A stretch of DNA of 64,000 nt, taken from the NCBI GenBank assembly GCA_017303895.1, contig JAFLBF010000009.1, positions 20,544 to 84,543 on the forward strand, read 5' to 3'. Position 1 is the stretch's first letter, and each line of letters starts with the position of its first letter. The notes beneath the pieces were generated by a model. That model saw only the letters and a list, made by a program, of their open reading frames with translations, made no database searches and was not told the origin of the DNA. The translations under genes and the position numbers were made by a program. This DNA is from Bacteroidota bacterium. GTDB lineage: Bacteria; Bacteroidota; Bacteroidia; 2-12-FULL-35-15. Shown here one piece after another: positions 1-8,628 of this stretch.

Positions 1-465
1 AGTACAACCATTATTGGTCACTTCTACGTAATAAGTTGTAGTTGCTCCTATGCTAGGTGTTGTATAAGAAGTTCCTGTACCTACTAAATTACCGGCAACA
101 GTTGCATCATACCAGTTAATCATTCCGGCACTTGCTGTTGCTCCTAAAATAACGGTTCCCGCATCACAAATACTAGCATCTGTAGTTCCTGTTATGGAAG
201 GAGTTGTATTAACTGTAGCAATTACAGCTGTACGAGGAGAAGATGTACAGGTTCCAATTGTTGCATCCACATAATATGTTGTTGTTGAACTGATCGAAGG
301 GGTTGTAAAAGAAGTACCGGTTCCTACTAAATTTCCAGCAGTTGGAGCATCGTACCAATTAATTGTTCCGCCACTTGAAGTCGCCAACAAGTTTAATGTT
401 CCCGTATCACATCTGTCAGCAGGAGTTGTTCCTGTTATAGCTGGAGTTGTATTCACAGTTAATAC
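1..465 (-). repeat. Two tandem Ig-like modules of about 81 residues
   Basis: Two consecutive modules share the pattern (T)TPxITGTT, a Cys, then INWYD, GNLVGTGTS(F/Y)TTPSI and TTTYYV. The second runs off the window edge. Spacing between equivalent residues is about 243 bp, so more copies may follow outside. Confidence 0.7.
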
Positions 466-2838
466 TGCTGCACCAGAGGCTGTCCCTGATGAACAAGATC
501 CTCCGATCACTATACATCTATATTGATACGAATTGTATCCTACTGTAACATTGGTTAAGTTTAATGTAGTCGTATTTGAATTACTATAGATACCACCACT
601 TGCATTGTTCCAAGTTACGCCATTATCCGTACTTACTTCCCATTGGTAAGATGTTCCACCTGAAGCAGTAATTGAAAAAGTTGTATTTGCACCCGCACAG
701 ATCGAACTATTAGAAGGGTTGGTAGAGATTGTTATACCACCAAAACTAAACGCAGTAGAGTTCCTATAAGATGTATTAGAACCTACATTCGTAAAATCAC
801 CTCCGATGTAGATACTTGGAGTTCCAACAGTTATAGTATAAATCTGATTATCTCCAGCATTGGGATTCCAGGAAGTAGCTAAACCTGTTCCTAGATCTAT
901 TCCAGCAACCCTGTTTCTTGATTGCCCGCCAATTGTTGTGAACGAACCTGCAACATAGAATGTGGACCCATTAATACCTAAAGCATAAACAAGATTATTA
1001 GGGCTCGGATTCCAGGATGTGGCAAGTCCAGTTGTAGCATTTATGGCAGCAAGGCGTGGACGGGCTTGACCTCCAATGGTGTTAAATGCTCCACCAACAT
1101 AAACTGTTCCGGCATCTACTAACAATGTATTAACAACTGCACTTGGAGCAGGATTCCACGCGGTAGCAGTACCTGTAGTGGCATCAATTTCAGCTAAACG
1201 ATTACGCGCCTGTCCACCAGCAGTTGTAAACAGACCACCTATGAATACTGAGTTGCCACTTATTGCTATAGCTTTTACTGTATTAGCTGCACCGGGATTC
1301 CATGTAGTAGCTAAACCTGTGGATGCATCTAATGCAGCCAATCGAGTTCTTGCTTGCCCACCAATTGTTGCAAATGTTCCACCGGCATAAACCAAACTAC
1401 CGCTTACTGCAAGAGCATTTACGCTTGCGCTGGCATTCGGATCCCAAGAGGTAGCTACACCTGTTGAAGTACTTATAGCAGCAATACGGTTTCTTGTCGC
1501 TCCGCCTACTGTTGTAAACAGACCACCAACATAAAGCGTTGATCCGTTCAGAGCTAATGCATAAACCGAGTTATTGATATCAGGATTCCAGGAGGTTGCT
1601 ATACCTGTAGAAGCATCTAAAGCAGCAATTCTATTTCTTGCCTTTCCTCCTATGTAAGCAAAAGCACCACCGGCATATACATCTGTTCCATCTTTTGTCA
1701 ATGTAAACACGGTACTGTTTGCATCCGGATTCCAAGATGTTGCAAGTCCGGCAGCATCAATTTCTGCTATTCTATTTCTTGTTTGTCCACCAACCGTTAA
1801 AAAATCACCTCCTAAGAAAACGTTTGTTCCATTCACAACAATACTTCTTACTGTTGCAGAAGCATTTGGATTCCACGAGTTTGCAGTTCCTGTTGAAATA
1901 TCCAAAGCCGCTACTCTATTTCTTGCTTGTCCACCGATGGTCGTAAAAGCACCACCTGCATAAACAGTTGATCCACTAATGGCAATACAATTCACCTGTG
2001 CACTTGAAGCAGGATTCCAAGAAGTAGCAAGTCCGGTACTTACATCTAATGCTGCAATTCTTGCTCTGGCCTGACCGCCAATATTTGTAAAAGTACCACC
2101 GGCATACAAGGTCGATCCATTTAAAGCTAAGGCACTAACCAAAAAATCGGCATTCGGATTCCATGCAGTTGCACTTCCGGTTGTAATATCTAGAGCAGCA
2201 ATGTTATTCCGGGTTTGTCCACCAATAGTTGTAAATGTACCACCAACAAATACGGAAGAACCATCGACAATTATTGCATTGATCGAATTATTCCCATTCG
2301 GATCCCAAGAGGTAGCTAAACCAGTTGTAGCATCAATTGCCGCAATATAGTTTCTAGCTTGTCCGCCTACATTTGTAAAAGAACCACCAACATAAATTGT
2401 GGAACCACTAATGGTTATAGCATTTACAGAATTATCGGCATTCGGATCCCAAGAAGTTACTTGACCCGAAGAATTAATATGTGCTAAACGATTCCTTGTT
2501 AATCCCCCCACAGAAGTAAAGGCTCCTGCAATATAAAAACCACCTGATCCATCTGAAACAGAGGCTAATACATTCCCCCCCGACACAACAGGAAATGTCC
2601 GATCGGCTTCACCGGTCGTTCCGCTCAATAGAGCTCCTTGCGTATAAAATGGGTTAACAACAGTGAAATCACCACCTATGTAAAAAAGATTGTTTGCAGC
2701 ATCAAAAACGGATGTATTCACCGTCCCGTTTGTAGCAAACATGGAAGAGATAGGAGCATCACATTGTGCTATTGAGTTTGAGTTTACGAATAGAGCAAAA
2801 CTAAAGAGTAAACAAATTCGAAGTAGCTTTTGTTTCAT
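1..2838 (-). CDS. Giant repeat-rich secreted surface protein, 3' end outside window
   Basis: The reading frame is open from an ATG at 2838 to the window edge (946 codons), so the C-terminus is missing. It begins with a signal peptide (MKQKLLRICLLFSFALF, then ..SIAQC). About twelve near-perfect 48-residue units follow, with consensus QARNRIAALD..TG.A.SWNP and YVGGTFTTIGG. These resemble delta-60 / DUF5122-type beta-propeller repeats. After them comes an Ig-like stretch containing the CxxxGxxxxWxxs pattern. At the truncated end are two copies of an about 80-residue Ig-like module containing GTINWYDAPTAGNLVGTGT and TTYYV. The design (signal peptide, propeller repeats, Ig-like modules) is typical of very large T9SS-exported adhesins of Bacteroidota. 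The sorting domain would be in the missing part, so the export route is inferred. Confidence 0.85.
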   Translation of the reverse strand, partial: MKQKLLRICLLFSFALFVNSNSIAQCDAPISSMFATNGTVNTSVFDAANNLFYIGGDFTVVNPFYTQGALLSGTTGEADRTFPVVSGGNVLASVSDGSGGFYIAGAFTSVGGLTRNRLAHINSSGQVTSWDPNADNSVNAITISGSTIYVGGSFTNVGGQARNYIAAIDATTGLATSWDPNGNNSINAIIVDGSSVFVGGTFTTIGGQTRNNIAALDITTGSATAWNPNADFLVSALALNGSTLYAGGTFTNIGGQARARIAALDVSTGLATSWNPASSAQVNCIAISGSTVYAGGAFTTIGGQARNRVAALDISTGTANSWNPNASATVRSIVVNGTNVFLGGDFLTVGGQTRNRIAEIDAAGLATSWNPDANSTVFTLTKDGTDVYAGGAFAYIGGKARNRIAALDASTGIATSWNPDINNSVYALALNGSTLYVGGLFTTVGGATRNRIAAISTSTGVATSWDPNASASVNALAVSGSLVYAGGTFATIGGQARTRLAALDASTGLATTWNPGAANTVKAIAISGNSVFIGGLFTTAGGQARNRLAEIDATTGTATAWNPAPSAVVNTLLVDAGTVYVGGAFNTIGGQARPRLAAINATTGLATSWNPSPNNLVYALGINGSTFYVAGSFTTIGGQSRNRVAGIDLGTGLATSWNPNAGDNQIYTITVGTPSIYIGGDFTNVGSNTSYRNSTAFSFGGITISTNPSNSSICAGANTTFSITASGGTSYQWEVSTDNGVTWNNASGGIYSNSNTTTLNLTNVTVGYNSYQYRCIVIGGSCSSGTASGAAVLTVNTTPAITGTTPADRCDTGTLNLLATSSGGTINWYDAPTAGNLVGTGTSFTTPSISSTTTYYVDATIGTCTSSPRTAVIATVNTTPSITGTTDASICDAGTVILGATASAGMINWYDATVAGNLVGTGTSYTTPSIGATTTYYVEVTNNGCT
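785..2502 (-). repeat. Twelve tandem 144-bp coding repeats
   Basis: Roughly twelve in-frame units of 144 bp (48 residues) lie head to tail inside the surface-protein gene. Each unit reads Q-(A/T)-R-N-R-I-A, then TG.A.SWNP, then YVGG.FT.IGG. The DNA of the units has diverged while the protein consensus is kept, so the array is old rather than freshly expanded. Boundaries are set by eye from the QxRNR residues. Confidence 0.8.
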
Positions 2839-3144
2839 ATACCTTTATCTGTATTGGGTTAATAGGTAAACATATCAAAAATATCCCAATTTACGCTCAT
2901 AAAAAAAGCAAGTTTCTTCAAATTCTTACGAAAAAGCATTGAAATAATAAATTACGAAAGAATAATTATCGACCAATCGTCAAAAAACTACAATAAAAAC
3001 AATAAATTAAAAGACAAAGCCAAAAAACAGGAAAATAATCTATTGTGAAACTAAATATCAGATAAAATTAGTTTTGAGGTAAGCAAGCAAAGCATATAAA
3101 GTACTGTTAATAAACAGCTTGCAATAAATACATGTAGTTTTTGC
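2839..3144. other. Gene-free AT-rich gap, nothing recognised
   Basis: This 306-bp stretch separates two minus-strand genes. It is strongly A/T-rich and holds no convincing reading frame, hairpin with a T-tract, or RNA gene. It should contain the promoter of the surface-protein gene, but no clean TAnnTTTG box is visible on the minus strand. Confidence 0.6.
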
Positions 3145-4512
3145 TCACTTTAATGAGATGTTCTCGTCACCACTTTGATAAGGCAGATATGTAACAATGA
3201 ATTGGAACATTTCGTCCTCTGTTCGCATGCTGCCTTCCCGTTCGGCAACCAAACGTGGTGGAGAGAAAGGATTATTCGGATTGTTTCTTGTATTATCAAA
3301 AACGCCCTCTACTATGATAGTTGCGCCTGCAGGGACCTTTACCATTTTTTCGAATGTATAAAAATATTGCCATCTAAAATCCCATTTTTTAATACGAATT
3401 AGAGGTATCGTATCTTTTTGAGTCGTAATAGCATATGCCCAAAAACTTTTTCCTAACAAGTGCATATGTGGATTGATGGTTAGGATCGATATGTCGGCTG
3501 GAACAGTATATTTTGTAACAAATTTCATAATGGTATCAGGAGGAATGACCAAAGCGGGTTCAATTGGTGAAACACCAAAAGTTCCCATCTGAAATTCTCT
3601 GGTTGGTCGTTTAGGAGCCTCCTTTGCAAAAAACACATTAAAGGCGGTTTGATCACTTGTATCTATTCTTGAAGGACCATAATGCATATCTTTTAAAAAG
3701 AGCGCCCCTTTTCTTTTCATTTTAAAACCTCCTATTCCGTTGGGATAAACGGGTGGTGTTACACCCGGAAGGAAATTAGTTACCGAAGTGGTCATCATGG
3801 GAAAGCTCCCGTCATCATTGGGAAGATCTAATTTTTTATACGCTTCTAGAATAGTCGGATACTCGTTGATATCAACCACAACCTCCCCTTTCATAACATC
3901 TTTGCGTTTATCGAATTCATAGCTCAACAATTGAGCATTCACGTGGTGTACCAATTTTTTATTATCAGGAACCACTTCTATCACGCTAATGAATGTATCT
4001 TTCGGTATCTCGTAAGGAACACGCATCAATAAAAATCGATCTTTCAGATCCCCTTTGATCTTATATACATCTCTTAATTTGATAACAAGATCGGGCTTCC
4101 CTAATTGCGAACCGGAAGGGAAATCGGGAACAGAAGGAATGTTTAGGGAATCTCCGATTACACAGCCTTCATCTACCCAACGTACGATCAAGTCAATTTC
4201 CTCTTGCGATAACACTTTTTCGTCTACGAAATGTGTATAGCTGGCATCAGCCGGCCAGGGTGGCATAAAACGGGATTTAGTAACAGTTTTGATCAACTGC
4301 TTTCTGCTCAACACATCCTGATATGTTAACAAAGGAAATGGGCCTGCTTCACCGGGCCGGTGACAAGTAGAACAATGTTTATAGATCAAAGGAGCTATGT
4401 GTTCCGAATACGTTACCTTTTCTGCTCGTCCCTTCTCTACTTCACTGCTACAAGAGAACAGAACAAGAGTCCATAAAAAAATAATATAAATGTATCCTTT
4501 GCTATTTTTCAC
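3145..4512 (-). CDS. Lipoprotein with heme c motif and PHM-like copper monooxygenase core
   Basis: This 455-residue protein starts at a GTG. Its lipobox (TLVLFSC, Cys21) predicts a lipid anchor. The N-terminal part carries one heme c motif, CSTCH (47-51), with MPPWP near 83 as a possible axial-Met region. The rest looks like the two-domain copper type II monooxygenase fold. A His pair LVHHVN (189/190) and DMHYGP (His277) match the CuH site; HMHLLG (His349/His351) and DEM (Met435) match the CuM site of PHM and dopamine beta-hydroxylase. All six metal ligands therefore appear present. Such heme c plus monooxygenase-like proteins occur in several environmental phyla, but the substrate is unknown. 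It is a single gene divergent from a small lipoprotein gene. The fold assignment is from motifs only. Confidence 0.75.
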   Translation of the reverse strand: MKNSKGYIYIIFLWTLVLFSCSSEVEKGRAEKVTYSEHIAPLIYKHCSTCHRPGEAGPFPLLTYQDVLSRKQLIKTVTKSRFMPPWPADASYTHFVDEKVLSQEEIDLIVRWVDEGCVIGDSLNIPSVPDFPSGSQLGKPDLVIKLRDVYKIKGDLKDRFLLMRVPYEIPKDTFISVIEVVPDNKKLVHHVNAQLLSYEFDKRKDVMKGEVVVDINEYPTILEAYKKLDLPNDDGSFPMMTTSVTNFLPGVTPPVYPNGIGGFKMKRKGALFLKDMHYGPSRIDTSDQTAFNVFFAKEAPKRPTREFQMGTFGVSPIEPALVIPPDTIMKFVTKYTVPADISILTINPHMHLLGKSFWAYAITTQKDTIPLIRIKKWDFRWQYFYTFEKMVKVPAGATIIVEGVFDNTRNNPNNPFSPPRLVAEREGSMRTEDEMFQFIVTYLPYQSGDENISLK

Positions 4513-4541
4513 GTTATAGATGTGTTAATAAAGCCGTGAAC

Positions 4542-4549
4542 AAAAATAG
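4542..4549 (-). promoter_or_regulatory. Probable -7 box for the heme c/copper lipoprotein
   Basis: On the minus strand the sequence reads TATTTTTG, a perfect match to the Bacteroidota -7 consensus TAnnTTTG, about 30 nt before the GTG at 4512. A -33 TTTG is present but closer than usual (14 nt). Confidence 0.5.
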
Positions 4550-4581
4550 AAAACATTTCGAGCAAAAGCACTGATTGAAAT

Positions 4582-4589
4582 TACCTTTG
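4582..4589 (+). promoter_or_regulatory. -7 box abutting the small lipoprotein start
   Basis: TACCTTTG matches TAnnTTTG and ends 6 nt before the ATG at 4596. Transcription would begin at or next to the start codon, which implies a leaderless or nearly leaderless message. Confidence 0.55.
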
Positions 4590-4595
4590 TTAAAT

Positions 4596-4835
4596 ATGAT
4601 GGATCATAAACCATATCGCTTCCTTATTTGTATTTCTATTCTCTTTTGTCTGGCACTCCCTGCTTGCAAAAGCAAAAGTCCTTATAATCCATATCTAACC
4701 ATGAAGCGTAAGCCAAGTGAACAAATGGCCAGAGAAAACAAAAAGCATATCAAAAAAGGGAATAGAGCTTACAAAAAGAAGGAAGAAAGCAGCAGAAAGC
4801 ATCTATTCGGAAGGAAGCATGCTCCAACAAAATAG
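4596..4835 (+). CDS. Small basic lipoprotein
   Basis: This 79-residue protein has no recognised family. It has a lipoprotein signal ending ALPAC followed by KSKSPYNPY. The mature part is very basic, with runs of Lys and Arg to the C-terminus. The frame is open upstream to a TTG at 4575, but the promoter box at 4582-4589 makes the ATG at 4596 (or 4599) the sensible start. It is monocistronic, with its 3' end one base from the end of the convergent acyl-CoA reductase gene. A role is unknown; a short charged lipoprotein of this kind could be envelope-associated, which is inference. Confidence 0.6.
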   Translation: MMDHKPYRFLICISILFCLALPACKSKSPYNPYLTMKRKPSEQMARENKKHIKKGNRAYKKKEESSRKHLFGRKHAPTK

Positions 4836-4836
4836 A

Positions 4837-5910
4837 TCAGGCAAAACTCCCCAAAAATTTCATCGTATCTATACCATCTGCATAATCAAACAAAGTAGGA
4901 CATTGTGCTTGACCAAAATATACAGCATTAGAGAACAATTCACTCTTTGAAACTACACACTGGATCATTTCTATCTCTTTGTCTATTTTTTCTTTTAGCA
5001 AGAGTAGATCATCATAATACTCATAATACAAAACACCTATTGGGGAAGAATACGATTGATCTTCTTTCAGAAGGAGAAAATTATTATCCAACAGACCTTT
5101 ATCATTTTTCATAAGATAAACGGTCCGGTTGTATTCATAATTATTTACATACTTATTGACCTCAATCAAATGCTGATACTTATAGATAGAATCAAAAAAC
5201 AAATTAAAGGAATAGCCTTTAGGAACAAAGAGCTTGGATACATTCCTACACCCTAAACCAAAATACATAAAGATATCATCTGCCAACAATTCTAATTCTT
5301 CTCTCGTTTCATTACCTGTTAAAACGGCTACAGAGTTTCTGTTTTTTCGGATGATGTGTGGATATTTCCCGAAATAATAATCAAAGTACCTTGCCGAATT
5401 ATTACTTCCTGTTGCAATTACAGCATCCATCTGCTTAATAAAACCTTCAGTAAACGCTATCCGACCCTCAAATCCAGGCTCAATGGCAATCAATACTTTC
5501 GAGATAAATGGCAATAACAACTTATCATCGCTGGATAACTTACCTAAAAACTTATTTCCGGACATCAACACACAAAAGAAGTCGTTAAAACCCACCATCG
5601 GAATATTGCCTGCCATAATAACCGCTACAGATCTGGGCGTATGTTCCTTTTGTAATTGATCGCGATAAACTGCCAACCAATTGATCAAGGTCTCTTCTTT
5701 CAAGCTATCAGCGATTGCAGCCATTGCCATTCTCACATTCTCTTCGATGAACCAAGGATTTTGAATCCTAACAGCTTTGATCAAAGCTTCCATATCATCA
5801 TAGAATAATGCGTTCAAAGGGTCGTTCTCCTTCTTTACACCATCTTTTCTGAACTGCTCCAAAAAATGTCCTAATACGACAAATGCTCTCACTCGCTGAT
5901 CTAATTCCAT
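4837..5910 (-). CDS. LuxC-like acyl-CoA reductase
   Basis: This 357-residue protein resembles the acyl-CoA reductase (LuxC) family, which reduces an acyl-thioester to the aldehyde with NADPH via an enzyme-bound thioester. The likely nucleophile is Cys221 in GLGCRNVSK, and the aldehyde-dehydrogenase-like core is recognisable (MAGNIPMVGF near 99, ATGSNNSARYF near 166). There is no luciferase (luxAB) or luxD/luxE nearby, so this is the non-luminous Bacteroidota form. It is divergent from a ferredoxin gene, with serC 1.6 kb further on, an arrangement I recall as common in the phylum. The physiological substrate cannot be told from sequence. Confidence 0.85.
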   Translation of the reverse strand: MELDQRVRAFVVLGHFLEQFRKDGVKKENDPLNALFYDDMEALIKAVRIQNPWFIEENVRMAMAAIADSLKEETLINWLAVYRDQLQKEHTPRSVAVIMAGNIPMVGFNDFFCVLMSGNKFLGKLSSDDKLLLPFISKVLIAIEPGFEGRIAFTEGFIKQMDAVIATGSNNSARYFDYYFGKYPHIIRKNRNSVAVLTGNETREELELLADDIFMYFGLGCRNVSKLFVPKGYSFNLFFDSIYKYQHLIEVNKYVNNYEYNRTVYLMKNDKGLLDNNFLLLKEDQSYSSPIGVLYYEYYDDLLLLKEKIDKEIEMIQCVVSKSELFSNAVYFGQAQCPTLFDYADGIDTMKFLGSFA

Positions 5911-5953
5911 GAAATTTATATTGTTTCTAAACTTTTTATAATGAAGTATGTAT

Positions 5954-5961
5954 TATATTTG
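5954..5961 (+). promoter_or_regulatory. -7 box of the ferredoxin gene
   Basis: TATATTTG matches TAnnTTTG and lies 39 nt before the ATG at 6001, which helps exclude the in-frame upstream ATG at 5941 as the true start. No clear -33 element is seen. Confidence 0.5.
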
Positions 5962-6000
5962 CATCGATTTTTTTACAAAACTATAAACTATTATACACTT

Positions 6001-6348
6001 ATGGCAATTAAAATTACAGAAGAGTGCATTAACTGTGGTGCTTGTGAGCCGGAATGCCCTAACAATGCAATATATGAAGGTGGAAATGAATGGCGTTTTG
6101 CAGATGGTACATCCGTAAAGGGTATGTTTACATCTAAAAGCGGTATTTCTGCTGATGCTGATGCTCCTCAAACTCCGGTTGCAATGGATATTTACTATAT
6201 CGTTTCTGACAAATGTACAGAATGTGTTGGTTTTCATGACGAACCTCAATGTGCAGCTGTTTGTCCTGTTGATTGCTGTGTTGATGATGAAAACTGGAGA
6301 GAAAGCAAAGAAGATCTTTTAGCAAAAAAAGCAACACTTCATGTATAA
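6001..6348 (+). CDS. 2[4Fe-4S] ferredoxin
   Basis: This 115-residue protein begins MAIKITEECINCGACEPECP, a classic CxxCxxCxxxCP cluster motif (Cys9, 12, 15, 19). The second set is CTECVGFHDEPQCAAVCP, in which an insertion of several residues separates the second and third Cys, as in Allochromatium-type ferredoxins. It would act as a soluble low-potential electron carrier. The frame extends upstream to 5941, but the ATG at 6001 directly precedes the conserved MAIKI start and lies downstream of the promoter box. It is divergent from the acyl-CoA reductase gene and may share regulation with it; an electron-donor relationship between them is only a suggestion from position. Confidence 0.95.
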   Translation: MAIKITEECINCGACEPECPNNAIYEGGNEWRFADGTSVKGMFTSKSGISADADAPQTPVAMDIYYIVSDKCTECVGFHDEPQCAAVCPVDCCVDDENWRESKEDLLAKKATLHV

Positions 6349-6366
6349 GATCATACCTGATTCTTC

Positions 6367-6394
6367 AAACGCCATTCAAAATTGAATGGCGTTT
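6367..6394 (+). terminator. Hairpin terminator after the ferredoxin gene
   Basis: AAACGCCATTCAA and TTGAATGGCGTTT form a 13-bp inverted repeat followed by a T-rich stretch, 18 nt after the ferredoxin stop codon. Confidence 0.75.
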
Positions 6395-6435
6395 GTGTTT
6401 AAAATAAAACACTTCTCATTGCGTTAATTATTCTG

Positions 6436-6443
6436 TACTTTTG
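6436..6443 (+). promoter_or_regulatory. -7 box abutting the next start codon
   Basis: TACTTTTG fits TAnnTTTG and ends only 4 nt before the ATG at 6448, again predicting a leaderless message. An ATTG 14 nt upstream is a weak -33 candidate. Confidence 0.5.
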
Positions 6444-6447
6444 AGAT

Positions 6448-7395
6448 ATGCGAAAGATCATCTTTCTTCTTCTATTTTTTCAGTTCACGGATCTTTTAGC
6501 CAAAAAAGATACGACACTGGATTATTTTAACGCTCAACAAGCAAAGATCATTCAGATCAATAAAAAACTATTCAAGAGTAAAAATGATGATGAAAAGCAA
6601 AAGTTAAATACTGAACTGCTTTCAGTATTTGAAGAAACACTCAACCAAGCTCAGTCGTTCAATTATTCGTTCGATTCGTTAAAAAGAGATATCGGGATAC
6701 TCACATCGCCCGATGGTAAATTCAGGATCATCAACTGGAATATTGAAAAATCAGATGGGACTCACCTCTATTACGGATTCATCCAGGAAAAATACAGCTC
6801 AAGCAAGAAAAAAACAGAAAGTGTTTTACTTTTCCCTTTGATTGACAAATCTGCCGATATTAAAAATCCGGAGAATACGATCAGCGACAATAAAAAATGG
6901 TACGGTATGCTCTATTACAAGATCATTCCTGTTAAGCAAAAGAAAAAAACGTATTACACCTTATTAGGAAGAGATATGAACGATAAAATATCCCAAAAAA
7001 AGATCATAGATGTACTCAGCTTTGATGGGAATGGGAACCCTCGTTTTGGCATGGATGTTTTTAGTTTACCTAAGAGATACCCCAAACGTATTGTATTCGA
7101 ATATGCGATCAACTGTGTATTCGCTTTGAAATATGACGAAGATCTGAACATGATCGTATATGACCGTTTAGGCCCAATTGAAGCACAATTAGAAGGGCAA
7201 TATCAATATTACTGTACTTCCGATTTTGAATATGATGGCTTAAAATTAAAGAAGGGGAAATGGGTATTTACACCCAATGTAGCTCCCAAAAACGATAAAG
7301 ACAATAAAGATAAACTATACAATAACCCGGATGGTGGTGGAGCAAAACCTCAAAGCGATACATTTATGAAACGACCAAAAAAGAAAAAGAAATAA
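6448..7395 (+). CDS. Secreted or periplasmic protein of unknown function
   Basis: This 315-residue protein opens with a signal peptide (MRKIIFLLLFFQFTDLLA). The body has a conserved-looking middle (SPDGKFRIINWNIEKSDGTHLYYGFIQ written in part: FRIINWNIE and HLYYGF), suggesting a beta-rich fold, and the C-terminus is a Lys-rich tail (RPKKKKK). I do not recognise a named family, though proteins of this look are common in Bacteroidota. It lies between the ferredoxin terminator and serC. No catalytic motif is apparent. Confidence 0.75.
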   Translation: MRKIIFLLLFFQFTDLLAKKDTTLDYFNAQQAKIIQINKKLFKSKNDDEKQKLNTELLSVFEETLNQAQSFNYSFDSLKRDIGILTSPDGKFRIINWNIEKSDGTHLYYGFIQEKYSSSKKKTESVLLFPLIDKSADIKNPENTISDNKKWYGMLYYKIIPVKQKKKTYYTLLGRDMNDKISQKKIIDVLSFDGNGNPRFGMDVFSLPKRYPKRIVFEYAINCVFALKYDEDLNMIVYDRLGPIEAQLEGQYQYYCTSDFEYDGLKLKKGKWVFTPNVAPKNDKDNKDKLYNNPDGGGAKPQSDTFMKRPKKKKK

Positions 7396-7494
7396 ATAAT
7401 TCCTTCATCTGTTCTCTCTTTCCATTCAAATATTTCATAATTTCGTTGCGTATTTATACATCATACCACAAGACATTAAAAATTCATCATAACT

Positions 7495-8580
7495 ATGTTA
7501 ACTACAACAAAAAAAGTTCACAATTTCAGTGCAGGTCCTGGTATCTTACCCGCTGAAGTATTAAAACAAGCTGCTGAAGCCTGTATCAATTTTGATAATC
7601 TTAATCTTTCTCTTCTAGAGATCTCTCACCGTAGCAAAAACTATGAAAAAGTGATGGATGAGTCACGTGCTTTAGTAAAGGAGTTATTAGGACTAAACGA
7701 CAATTACAAAGTATTATTTTTAGGTGGAGGTGCCAGCTTGCAATTTGCAATGGTGCCATACAACCTTTTAAGAACAGAAGGCACTGCCGGATATATCAAC
7801 ACGGGTGTTTGGGCTAGCAAAGCGATCAAAGAAGCAAAAATGATCGGCAATACACAAGTGATCGCTTCGAGTGAAGACAAAAAATTCAACTACATTCCTA
7901 AAGGATACGATATCCCAAGTAATCTCGACTATTTGCACATCACTTCTAACAATACGATCTATGGTACACAAATGAAGTCGTTTCCGAAAACATCAGTACC
8001 ATTGGTTTGTGATATGAGTAGCGATATCTTTAGCCGTCAGGTAAATGGAAATGATTTTGCCTTGATCTATGCAGGAGCTCAAAAAAACATGGGGCCAGCT
8101 GGTGCTACAATGATTGCTGTTGATGAAAGAGCATTAGGAAAAACCGGACGAAAAATGTTGTCGATGTTGGATTATCAAGTACACATCAAAGGTGACAGTA
8201 TGTACAATACTCCTCCGGTGTTCCCTATTTATGTGAGCATGCTGACCATGAAGTGGTTAAAAGATAATGGAGGTGTAAGTTGGATTGAAAAGATCAATCA
8301 GGAGAAGGCTGATACCCTTTACAAAGAGATCGACAGAAACAGTATGTTTGTTGGTACAACAGCTGTTGAAGATCGTTCGAATATGAATGTAACTTTTATC
8401 ATGCATAAACCTGAACTTGAGCCGGAATTTGACAAAATGTGGAAAGAGGCTGATCTTAGCGGATTACGTGGACATAGAGATGTAGGTGGATACCGTGCTT
8501 CATTATACAATGCATTACCACTGGAAAGTGTAAAAGCATTGGTTGAAGTAATGCAAGCATTCGAAAAGAAGTTTGCCTAA
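7495..8580 (+). CDS. serC: Phosphoserine aminotransferase
   Basis: This 361-residue protein converts 3-phosphohydroxypyruvate to O-phosphoserine, with glutamate as amino donor, in serine synthesis; the family can also act in pyridoxal-phosphate synthesis. It begins with the hallmark HNFSAGPGILP, has GGGASLQF for cofactor phosphate binding, and the PLP lysine in GAQKNMGPAG (Lys197). The C-terminal GLRGHRDVGGYRASLYNAL is typical. Its length is normal for the family. It stands alone here, with a strong hairpin terminator after it; serA is not in the window. Confidence 0.97.
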   Translation: MLTTTKKVHNFSAGPGILPAEVLKQAAEACINFDNLNLSLLEISHRSKNYEKVMDESRALVKELLGLNDNYKVLFLGGGASLQFAMVPYNLLRTEGTAGYINTGVWASKAIKEAKMIGNTQVIASSEDKKFNYIPKGYDIPSNLDYLHITSNNTIYGTQMKSFPKTSVPLVCDMSSDIFSRQVNGNDFALIYAGAQKNMGPAGATMIAVDERALGKTGRKMLSMLDYQVHIKGDSMYNTPPVFPIYVSMLTMKWLKDNGGVSWIEKINQEKADTLYKEIDRNSMFVGTTAVEDRSNMNVTFIMHKPELEPEFDKMWKEADLSGLRGHRDVGGYRASLYNALPLESVKALVEVMQAFEKKFA

Positions 8581-8600
8581 TTTTAATTAAACAAAAAAAA

Positions 8601-8628
8601 CACCTCAATAATTTGAGGTGTTTTTTTT
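8601..8628. terminator. Bidirectional terminator between serC and a convergent gene
   Basis: CACCTCAA / TTGAGGTG with a TAAT loop is flanked by eight A residues on the left and eight T residues on the right, so it can work on both strands. It lies between converging genes, and its T-tract touches the end of the minus-strand gene. Confidence 0.9.

Noticed and set aside
1178..1946. Small plus-strand reading frames inside the surface protein gene
   Set aside because: They lie antisense to the repeat array and show only its reversed periodic composition; no start signal or family.
785..2502. CRISPR-like array
   Set aside because: The 144-bp periodicity is in-frame coding and lacks short identical repeats with unique spacers.
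5941..6000. Upstream extension of the ferredoxin
   Set aside because: The -7 box at 5954-5961 lies inside it, and the ferredoxin family starts at MAIKI.
4837..8580. Bioluminescence (lux) operon
   Set aside because: Only a LuxC-like reductase is present; no luxAB, luxD or luxE.
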